Both the position numbers and the translations under genes were made by a program. Shown here in pieces: positions 22,581 through 29,194 of a DNA stretch of 34,278 nucleotides (position 1 is its first letter; each line of letters opens with the position of its first letter). The notes below the pieces were generated by a model. The model did not search any database. It was not told where the DNA came from and worked only from the letters and a program-made list of their open reading frames with translations. This stretch comes from Streptomyces sp. WZ.A104. Lineage in GTDB: Bacteria > Actinomycetota > Actinomycetes > Streptomycetales > Streptomycetaceae. The stretch spans positions 1 through 34,278 of the forward strand of contig NZ_NWVL01000079.1 in assembly GCF_002382885.1 (NCBI RefSeq), in the 5' to 3' direction.

Positions 22581-22697
22581 AAGGAGCCCCGGAAAGGAGC
22601 CCCGGAAAGGGGCCTGGAGCGGGGCCTTGGAAGAGGGCCTTGGAAGAGGGCCTTGGAACGGGGGCTTGGGACGGGGGCTTGGAACCGGGGCGCCTTG
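22581..22697. repeat. Nine-unit 13-bp tandem array (minisatellite)
   Basis: Consecutive 13-bp units start at 22581, 22594, 22607, 22620, 22633, 22646, 22659, 22672 and 22685 (the last is irregular). Type units are AAGGAGCCCCGGA, GAGGGCCTTGGAA (twice identical) and CGGGGGCTTGGAA. The array lies in the 305-bp gap (22557-22861) between the divergent oxidoreductase gene and the Ro-like gene. The plus strand has G3-G5 tracts at 13-bp intervals; adjacent units can also pair as GGCC cores. The remaining 164 bp (22698-22861) hold no convincing gene or clear -35/-10 pair; the ribosome-binding site GGGGGAAG ends the gap. Confidence 0.9.
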
Positions 22698-22861
22698 AAG
22701 TGGTCCCGAATGCGGTGGCGCGGCACCCTCGTGTCCGGTTACGTTTCCCGGGCCGGCCGCGGGACTCCGGCTGCGACTTCCGAGATGTGCCTGTAAAGCG
22801 ATGATTTCGTTGTTCGCGCCCCCATTCCCCGGCCGGCATCCACGTCCACCGGGGGAAGACC

Positions 22862-24409
22862 ATGCCTGCGTCCGAGACCTTCGCCGACCTCGTCGCCGCC
22901 GAGGACGTCCTGCTCTTCGTGAACGCGGCGATCACCGCGACCGGGCAGCGCGAGTTCCGCTCCGACGCCGTCGGCCAGCAGCTGTCGTTGGACTTCCTCC
23001 ACACCTACGTACGGGTCAACTACCGGCGTGTCTATGCCTCTTCGCTGGCCCTGGACATCAACGACCACAACGCCGCCCGCATCGTACGCGAGCTCCTGGA
23101 GACGGCGGGCGAGGCGAGTACCCAGGAGCGGCGCACCGAGGGGCGGCTCATCGCCGCCCGGCTGGCACTGCTGCCGCCGCCGCGCGTCTACCGGCTCTTC
23201 GGCGAGTTGCGCCGGGCCGGGGTCAACAACCGGCGCACCCGGGCGATCATGCGCGACTGGCTGGCGGCCCGGCCGGACCTGGGGCACGACGCGGTGAAGT
23301 ACCGCGGCGGGCTGAAGTCGGCCGCCCGGCACATCCATCTGCGCTGCCCCGAGGGGACGGATCCGCTCCCCGAAGTCGGGGCGTTCCTGTTCCGGCCCGG
23401 GCGGCTGCCGCGCTACGAGCACCGGCTGCTGGACGCCTGGCGGCGCGCCCACTACGAGCAGGGGGCCGTGGCCGAGCTGCCGTTCACCGTCGCGGAGGGG
23501 TTCGCGGACCGGCACGGGATGAAGCGCGAGGTGTTCCTGAAGCGGGCCGCGCCCCGGATGACCCGGCTGGAGCGCCTGCGCACCCAGGAGCAGCGGGTGG
23601 AGGGCGACCAGCAGCCGGACGTCGATCTGACCGTCATGCCGCTGACCCGCCTGGCCCTGTACGTACTCGCGCTCCCCTTCGAGCGGCGCGCCGCCCGCCG
23701 CGCGGAGCTGTCCGGTGCCCTGCGCACGGCCGCCCGCCGGGCCGCGGGCGGGCACGCGGGGACCTGGGGGCGTGTACACGCGGTGCTGGACGACAGCTTC
23801 TCCTCGTCCGGTTCGGGGCAGAAGCGGCGGCGGCCGCTGGCCGTCGCGCTGGCCTCCCACTACCTGCTGGAGGCGCTCGCGGCTCCCGGCGCCTACCGCG
23901 CGCTGTGGACCTCGGGCCGGGACGACGCCCTGCTCGTACGCCCATGGGGGCCGACCCCGCTCGGGATGCGGATCCTGGACGCGCTGGAGCCCGGGCCGGG
24001 CGGCGGCGGTGCGGACCGGCCCGCGAGCGCTGGTGCGGACCAGTCGGCCGATGCCGCTCCGGACCGGCTGGTCGACGCCGCTCCGGACCGGCTGGTGATC
24101 GTCTCGGACGGCTGGGACAACGCTCCGGCGGGCCTTGCGGGCGAGGTGCTGCGCGTGTGGCGGAGCCGGCTGGACCCGGCGCGCCGGACGGCCGTCGTGC
24201 ACCTCAACCCCGTATACGACGCGGCCGGTTTCGACGTCCGGCGGCTCGCGGCGGGGGTTCCGACGGCCGGCATCCGGGACGCGGAGGATCTGCCCGCCCT
24301 GGTGGAGATCGCCCGGTTCGCGGAGGGGCGGACCGGGGCGGCGGAGCTGCACGCCTATCTGGGCCGCCGGGTGGCCCGGTTCCTGGGAGAGAAGGAGACC
24401 GCGTCGTGA
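22862..24409 (+). CDS. Ro60/TROVE-like RNA-binding protein with C-terminal vWA domain
   Basis: The product is 515 aa. Residues about 1-290 are helical and repeat-like; NNRRTRAIMRDWLAARPDL...AVKYRGGLKSAARHIHL recalls the TROVE-domain pattern of Ro60 (R-R-A-L-..-W, A-V-T-K-Y-R, followed by L-R-L-A-H). Residues about 300-500 form a vWA domain with a complete MIDAS: DxSxS at Asp310/Ser312/Ser314, a threonine at Thr365 (WGPTPLG), and Asp416 in VSDGWDN. A linker between Thr365 and the last strand contains a duplicated 8-residue unit. Ro60 proteins bind misfolded RNA and Y RNAs and help PNPase or RNase processing. This member is divergent, so TROVE assignment is tentative. It is followed by a partner gene overlapping by 4 bp. 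Confidence 0.7.
   Translation: MPASETFADLVAAEDVLLFVNAAITATGQREFRSDAVGQQLSLDFLHTYVRVNYRRVYASSLALDINDHNAARIVRELLETAGEASTQERRTEGRLIAARLALLPPPRVYRLFGELRRAGVNNRRTRAIMRDWLAARPDLGHDAVKYRGGLKSAARHIHLRCPEGTDPLPEVGAFLFRPGRLPRYEHRLLDAWRRAHYEQGAVAELPFTVAEGFADRHGMKREVFLKRAAPRMTRLERLRTQEQRVEGDQQPDVDLTVMPLTRLALYVLALPFERRAARRAELSGALRTAARRAAGGHAGTWGRVHAVLDDSFSSSGSGQKRRRPLAVALASHYLLEALAAPGAYRALWTSGRDDALLVRPWGPTPLGMRILDALEPGPGGGGADRPASAGADQSADAAPDRLVDAAPDRLVIVSDGWDNAPAGLAGEVLRVWRSRLDPARRTAVVHLNPVYDAAGFDVRRLAAGVPTAGIRDAEDLPALVEIARFAEGRTGAAELHAYLGRRVARFLGEKETAS
24053..24096. repeat. In-gene duplication, period 24 bp
   Basis: GCCGCTCCGGACCGGCTGGT occurs at 24053-24072 and again at 24077-24096. The repeat is in frame and encodes DAAPDRLV twice, in the loop region between two vWA strands. 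Confidence 0.9.
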
Positions 24410-25545
24410 ACCGGCTGGAGCTCACCGGGCTCACCACCCGGCCCTCCCAGGTGTGGGGAGGCGTCCGGCTCGTCCCGCTGGTGCGCGAGGCGCCGGTGGA
24501 GGGGCTGCGGCTGCACCGGGAGGTGTACGAGGGGCTCGGCGCGGGGATCGTCGAGCTCGGACCCCGTAGCCACTACGTCTCGTACATTCCCCACGGGTTC
24601 GTCGCCGACTGGTCGGGCACCGATACCGCCGCGCCGGAGCCGGGCGGGCAGTCCGCCGCGTACGGAACGCAGTTCGGCGGCCGGGACGCGCCGACGGCCC
24701 TCCGCCTTCCCTCGCTCCCCCGCCACCGCATGGCCAAGCGGCGCCCCGGCGACCGGCTGCGGTTCCTGCCGCTCCACCTGGCCCTGGAGGGCTACCTCGC
24801 GCTGCACTTCGGCGGTCCGTCGACGGCCTGGGAGGAGTGGTCGCGGGCGGCCCTGCGCGACGGGCTCTCGCCGCGCGCCGAGGACGCGTACCTCGGGCGG
24901 TCGGTGCGCGGGCTCGGGGAAGCGCTGCGGATCTTCGAGATCCACCCGGACCAGTGCGGGGTGATGGTGTACGCCTCCGACGCGCTCGCCGCCGCGTTCG
25001 TGGTGCCGCACCCGGAGGACTACCGGCTGCTCCACGCCTCGCTGGTGGAGGACCTGTACGGGGAAGTGGTGCACCAGTACGCGCTCTACGGGGCGCCGGT
25101 CCCGGAGTTCGGGGCGCGGCTCGGGGGCGGGGAGCACATCCGTACGCTCGCCGATCTGCGGGCGGCCGCGCGGGGGCAGGAGCGCGCGTGGGAGGAGGCG
25201 CACGACAGCCTGTTCGCGCGGGAACTGCTGAACTCCTCGTACGGGTTCGACCGGGTCTACCGGATGGGGTCGTTCACGCTGTGGCGGTTCCTGCCGCCGT
25301 TCGTCCGGGACGGGAGCGGGCAGCACATCGGGGAGACGATCACCGATCACCAGGGGCAGGTCGCCTACCTCAAGACGTTCCGGCTCTCCGACGCCCAGAT
25401 CCGGCGCGGCCATCTGCTGCACACCCTGGCGGGCGCGGACTGGGAGCTGTCGCGGGCGGCCGCCGCGCTGGGGTCGAGCCGGGAGGAACTGGTGCGGCGA
25501 ATCCGGGCGGCCGGGGTCGGGAACCTGCTCAAGGGCGACGTGTGA
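24406..25545 (+). CDS. Uncharacterised partner of the Ro-like protein, with C-terminal Fis-like HTH (ARPP-2-like)
   Basis: The 379-aa product starts at GTG 24406, which overlaps the upstream stop (GTGA); AAGGAG (24392-24397) is 8 nt upstream. The N-terminal domain (VRLVPLVREAPVEGLRLHREVYEGL...ELGPRSHYVSYIPHGFV) recalls the ARPP-2 family that I remember from comparative-genomic studies of conflict and RNA-repair systems; this is uncertain. A central domain follows (FLPLHLALEGYLALHFGGP...CGVMVYASDALAAAFVVPHPEDY). The last 50 residues (LLHTLAGADWELSRAAAALG-SSREELVRRIRAAG) form a Fis-type helix-turn-helix. Coupling to the vWA protein implies a shared complex or function. glnII follows but has its own GlnR box. 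Confidence 0.8.
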   Translation: MNRLELTGLTTRPSQVWGGVRLVPLVREAPVEGLRLHREVYEGLGAGIVELGPRSHYVSYIPHGFVADWSGTDTAAPEPGGQSAAYGTQFGGRDAPTALRLPSLPRHRMAKRRPGDRLRFLPLHLALEGYLALHFGGPSTAWEEWSRAALRDGLSPRAEDAYLGRSVRGLGEALRIFEIHPDQCGVMVYASDALAAAFVVPHPEDYRLLHASLVEDLYGEVVHQYALYGAPVPEFGARLGGGEHIRTLADLRAAARGQERAWEEAHDSLFARELLNSSYGFDRVYRMGSFTLWRFLPPFVRDGSGQHIGETITDHQGQVAYLKTFRLSDAQIRRGHLLHTLAGADWELSRAAAALGSSREELVRRIRAAGVGNLLKGDV

Positions 25546-25606
25546 CCCCTGCCCGGGCAGCGTAGGACCGGTCCGGACCAGGCACCCTTTAACGCAGGGA
25601 TCCTCG

Positions 25607-25644
25607 GTAACACGGGGTTCACACTCGGGCAACGGACGGGAAAT
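25607..25644 (+). promoter_or_regulatory. GlnR-binding box (double site) of glnII
   Basis: GTAAC-N6-TTCAC-N6-GCAAC-N6-GAAAT fits the GlnR pattern gTnAC-N6-GaAAC twice, with exact spacings. It lies about 55 bp before the glnII start. The second half-site (TTCAC) is the weakest. Confidence 0.78.
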
Positions 25645-25699
25645 CGCGTCTTGCCAAGCTGCGCGGCATAGACCGCTGCACCCGCAAAGGATGGCGTCC

Positions 25700-26734
25700 G
25701 TGACGTTCAAGGCTGAGTACATCTGGATAGACGGCACCGAGCCGACCGCCAAGCTTCGTTCCAAGACGAAGATCATGGACGGCACTCCGTCGCAGGACGT
25801 GGCGGACCTCCCGATCTGGGGCTTCGACGGCTCCAGCACCAACCAGGCCGAGGGTCACGCCTCCGACCGGGTGCTGAAGCCCGTCTTCACCTGCCCGGAC
25901 CCGATCCGCGGCGGTGACGACGTCCTCGTCCTGTGCGAGGTCTTCAACATCGACATGACGCCGCACGAGTCCAACACCCGGGCCGCGCTGCGTCCGGTGG
26001 CCGAGCGGTTCGCGGGCCAGGCCCCGGTCTTCGGCATCGAGCAGGAGTACACCTTCTTCGACGGCCACCGGCCGCTCGGCTTCCCCGAGGGCGGCTTCCC
26101 GGCCGCGCAGGGCGGCTACTACTGCGGCGTCGGCGCCGACGAGATCTTCGGCCGTCAGATCGTGGAGAAGCACCTCGACAACTGCCTCAAGGCGGGGCTC
26201 GGCATCTCCGGCATCAACGCCGAGGTCATGCCCGGCCAGTGGGAGTTCCAGGTGGGCCCGCTGTCCCCGCTGGAGGTCTCCGACCAGCTGTGGGTCGCCC
26301 GTTGGCTGCTCTACCGCACCGCCGAGGACTTCAACGTCTCCGCGACCCTGGACCCCAAGCCGGTCAAGGGCGACTGGAACGGCGCGGGCGCGCACACCAA
26401 CTTCTCCACGAAGGCGATGCGCGAGGGCTACGACGCGATCATCACCGCGTGCGAGTCGCTGGGCGAGGGCTCCAAGCCGATGGACCATGTCAAGAACTAC
26501 GGCGCGGGCATCGACGACCGGCTCACCGGCCTGCACGAGACGGCCCCCTGGAACGAGTACAGCTACGGCGTCTCCGACCGCGGCGCCTCGGTCCGCATCC
26601 CGTGGCAGGTCGAGCAGGACCAGAAGGGGTACATCGAGGACCGTCGTCCCAACGCCAACGTCGACCCGTACGTCGTCACGCGGCTGATCGTCGACACCTG
26701 CTGCACCGCGCTGGAGAAGGCCGACCAGGTCTGA
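25700..26734 (+). CDS. glnII: Glutamine synthetase type II (eukaryotic-like)
   Basis: GlnII is the second glutamine synthetase of streptomycetes; it is not controlled by adenylylation. The 344-aa protein has GFDGSSTNQAEGHASD near the N-terminus, IEQEYTFFDG, PGQWEFQVGP, NGAGAHTNFSTKAM and SDRGASVRIP, all type-II features. GTG 25700 is chosen over ATG 25691, because AAAGGA (25686-25691) would overlap the ATG but is 8 nt before the GTG, and the family N-terminus is TFKAEYIWIDG. The GlnR box upstream indicates induction under nitrogen limitation, in parallel with glnA. Confidence 0.98.
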   Translation: MTFKAEYIWIDGTEPTAKLRSKTKIMDGTPSQDVADLPIWGFDGSSTNQAEGHASDRVLKPVFTCPDPIRGGDDVLVLCEVFNIDMTPHESNTRAALRPVAERFAGQAPVFGIEQEYTFFDGHRPLGFPEGGFPAAQGGYYCGVGADEIFGRQIVEKHLDNCLKAGLGISGINAEVMPGQWEFQVGPLSPLEVSDQLWVARWLLYRTAEDFNVSATLDPKPVKGDWNGAGAHTNFSTKAMREGYDAIITACESLGEGSKPMDHVKNYGAGIDDRLTGLHETAPWNEYSYGVSDRGASVRIPWQVEQDQKGYIEDRRPNANVDPYVVTRLIVDTCCTALEKADQV

Positions 26735-26761
26735 TCCGTCCCGCAGCAGCCGTGTACGTAG

Positions 26762-26798
26762 GAGGGGCCCGCCGGTTCTGTTCTCCGGCGGGCCCCTC
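26762..26798 (+). terminator. Terminator hairpin after glnII
   Basis: A perfect 14-bp stem, GAGGGGCCCGCCGG/CCGGCGGGCCCCTC, has a 9-nt loop and starts 27 nt after the glnII stop. Confidence 0.85.
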
Positions 26799-27044
26799 GC
26801 CGTGCGTGAGGACGTTCGTGAGCAGGTCCGTGAGGAAGCCCACGGCCGCGGCCGAGCGCTTCGGGACGCTTCCGGATCCAGGAACGGGGCGCGGCCCACC
26901 CTCAGCCGTCCAAGCGGCGGGTGCGGGGGTGGTGCCAGGTACACCCCCGCCGGGTGGTGAACCGGCTGCCGCGGCGGGGCCACCTCGGGCGAGACTTGCG
27001 GCGGACCGGGAACCAGCCCGGGGCCGGCGAGGGGAGAAGCCAAG
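26799..27044. other. Gap between glnII terminator and kinase gene
   Basis: The 310-bp gap after glnII holds the terminator and then 246 bp in which I see no credible gene and no clear promoter hexamers. The only certain element is the GGGGAGAAG ribosome-binding stretch before ATG 27045. Confidence 0.5.
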
Positions 27045-28313
27045 ATGAAGACGGTCACGGGACGATTGAGGCCGACGGTGGTGGCGGCGGGGCGCGGCCT
27101 GTTCCTGTCGGTGGCCGGTCTGGCGGGCTCCGTCACCCTGTTCGCCCTCGCCGTGCTCTCGATCTCCTTCATCCTGCTGGGCATCGGGGTGTTCACCACC
27201 CCAGTGGTGCTGGAGGCGGTCCGCAAGCACGCCAACCAGCGGCGGCTGTGGGCGGCGACCTGGTCGGGCGTACGGATTCCGGTCCCGTACCGGCCCCTTC
27301 CCGAGGATCTGGGGACGGGCGTCACCGGGCGGGTGGAGCGGACCGCGCTGATGCTGAAGGACCCGGCGACCCGGCGGGACCTTCAGTGGCTGCTGGTCGA
27401 CATGACGGCGGGCGCGGTGGTGGCGTTCCTGGCGGCGGGCCTGATGATCTACCCGGTCGAGGGGCTGGTACTGGCGGCGGGCCTGTGGCGGGTGTTCCGG
27501 GACGACCCGTACTGGTACGGGTTCGTGCCGGTGGACAGCCAGCTGACGGGGCTGGCCGCCCTGGCGCTGGGGGTCGTGCTCTTCCACGTCGGGCTGCGGG
27601 CCTCCGAGCCGCTGCTGCGGGCGCACTTCCTGCTCGCCCGTACGCTGCTGGCGCCCACCCAGGACCAGGCGCTGGAGCAGCGCATCGAGCGGCTGACCGA
27701 GACCCGCCACGAGGCCGTGGACACCGCCGCGTCCGAACTGCGCCGGATCGAGCGGGACCTGCACGACGGGGCACAGGCCCGGCTGGTCGCGATGGGCATG
27801 AACCTGGGCACGATCGAGGCGCTGATCGAGAAGGACCCGGCACAGGCGAAGAAGATGCTGGCGATGGCCCGGGAGTCCTCCGCGGAGGCCCTGACCGAAC
27901 TGCGCGACCTGGTCCGGGGCATCCACCCGCCGGTCCTCGCCGAACGGGGCCTGGGAGACGCGGTCCAGGCGCTGGCCCTGCGGCTGCCGGTCGCCTGCGA
28001 GGTGACCGTGGAGCTGCCGGGGCGGGCGGAGGCGCCGGTGGAGTCGGCGGCGTACTTCGCGGTCAGCGAGGCCCTGACGAACACGGTGAAGCACGCGGGG
28101 GCCGAGCGGATCTACGTGGACCTCCACCACACGGAGGGGATGCTCCGGATCTCCGTGACGGACGACGGCAGGGGCGGTGCGGTGGTCGGACCGGGCTCGG
28201 GGCTGACCGGAATCGAACGGCGACTGGGTACATTCGACGGCGTCCTGGCCGTCAGCAGCCCCGCGGGCGGTCCCACCATGGTGACCATGGAGATTCCTTG
28301 CGAGTTGTCCTAG
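27045..28313 (+). CDS. Sensor histidine kinase, NarL/DesK type
   Basis: This is a 422-aa membrane sensor. The N-terminal half holds about four transmembrane segments (about residues 15-60, 115-140 and 165-190) with a DUF-like sensor region and no large extracellular loop. The HisKA_3 phospho-acceptor is His240 in IERDLHDGAQARLVAMG. The HATPase_c domain has AVSEALTNTVKHAGAERI and VTDDGRGG...SGLTGIERRL. It starts at ATG 27045 after GGGGAGAAG. Its stop lies 16 bp inside the next gene, so kinase and regulator are coupled. The stimulus is unknown; the short periplasmic loops suggest a membrane signal (inference). Confidence 0.95.
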   Translation: MKTVTGRLRPTVVAAGRGLFLSVAGLAGSVTLFALAVLSISFILLGIGVFTTPVVLEAVRKHANQRRLWAATWSGVRIPVPYRPLPEDLGTGVTGRVERTALMLKDPATRRDLQWLLVDMTAGAVVAFLAAGLMIYPVEGLVLAAGLWRVFRDDPYWYGFVPVDSQLTGLAALALGVVLFHVGLRASEPLLRAHFLLARTLLAPTQDQALEQRIERLTETRHEAVDTAASELRRIERDLHDGAQARLVAMGMNLGTIEALIEKDPAQAKKMLAMARESSAEALTELRDLVRGIHPPVLAERGLGDAVQALALRLPVACEVTVELPGRAEAPVESAAYFAVSEALTNTVKHAGAERIYVDLHHTEGMLRISVTDDGRGGAVVGPGSGLTGIERRLGTFDGVLAVSSPAGGPTMVTMEIPCELS

Positions 28314-28945
28314 CCGAAGATCTCTTCCTGTTGCGCGACGGTCTGGTGCGCATGCTGGAGGCGTACGACTTCGAGATCGCCGCAGCTGTGGAAACCGGGC
28401 CCGAACTGTCCAAAGCCCTGGCCGAGTTGGAGCCGGACGTCGCCGTCGTCGACGTCCGGCTCCCGCCTTCCCACACGGACGAGGGCCTCCAGTGCGCACT
28501 GGAGGCCCGCCGGGCCCGGCCGGGACTTCCGGTGCTGGTCCTCTCGCAGCACGTGGAGCAGTTGTACGCACGGGAGTTGCTGGCGGACGGCGACGGCGGC
28601 ATCGGCTATCTGCTGAAGGACCGGGTCTTCGACGCGGACCAGTTCATCGACGCGGTACGCCGGGTGGCGGCGGGCGGCACGGCGATGGACCCGCAGGTGA
28701 TCTCCCAGCTCCTGTCCCGCCGTTCACAGGACAAGCCGATGGGCGGCCTCACTCCGCGCGAGCGGGAGGTGATGGCGCTCATGGCCCAGGGCCGCTCGAA
28801 CGCCGCCATCGCCTCGCAGATGGCGATCACTGAGCGGGCGGTGGCCAAGCACACGTCGAACATCTTCGGCAAGCTCGGTCTGCCCCCGTCGGACGACGAC
28901 AACCGCCGAGTACTGGCGGTGCTGGCGTATCTGGATCACGGGTGA
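28298..28945 (+). CDS. Response regulator, NarL/FixJ family (LuxR HTH), TTG start
   Basis: This 215-aa regulator has a receiver domain with acidic pair E7/D8 and phosphorylation site Asp52 in VVDVRLPPS, and lysine in YLLKDRV. It has a C-terminal LuxR-type helix-turn-helix (LTPREREVMALMAQGRSNAAIASQMAITERAVAKHTSNIFGKLG). The start is TTG 28298: GGAG lies 5 nt upstream, and the protein begins RVVLAEDLFLLRDG as expected. The start overlaps the kinase stop by 16 bp. DNA targets are unknown. Confidence 0.95.
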   Translation: MRVVLAEDLFLLRDGLVRMLEAYDFEIAAAVETGPELSKALAELEPDVAVVDVRLPPSHTDEGLQCALEARRARPGLPVLVLSQHVEQLYARELLADGDGGIGYLLKDRVFDADQFIDAVRRVAAGGTAMDPQVISQLLSRRSQDKPMGGLTPREREVMALMAQGRSNAAIASQMAITERAVAKHTSNIFGKLGLPPSDDDNRRVLAVLAYLDHG

Positions 28946-29194
28946 TCCGGGAGTACATCCGTGAGTACGGCGGCTTCCGGACACGGCCTGGGCCCGGGCT
29001 TCGGCCGACCGGCTCGGGGGCCCCGAGGCGCCGCCCGGCCTCACTGACGGCCGCGCCGTCGCGCCCGGCCCGAGAGCTGAGGACCCGGACGGTTCTCCGG
29101 CTGGAGGTTCCCACGAATCGGCCCGGGCTCTGAACGGACCGCTCGGCCCGTCCGTATGGGACGTCACGCTTCTCCCTCGAAGCAGAGGAGTCCC

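Noticed and set aside
22581..22697. CRISPR array
   Set aside because: Units are contiguous 13-mers without unique spacers and no cas genes are near.
22372..23004. Minus-strand frame running through the 13-bp array
   Set aside because: It overlaps the oxidoreductase and Ro-like genes in other frames; the repeat merely keeps it open.
22801..25545. A 914-codon open frame across the whole Ro-like operon
   Set aside because: Only its last part (from GTG 24406) is real. The first 535 codons are the out-of-frame shadow of the vWA gene, with Arg/Gly-rich composition.
26921..28945. A 674-codon open frame through the kinase and regulator
   Set aside because: It is out of frame with the kinase and only becomes real at TTG 28298.
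28942..29133. 63-codon ORF after the response regulator
   Set aside because: No ribosome-binding site, no recognisable composition or motif, and it begins inside the regulator end.
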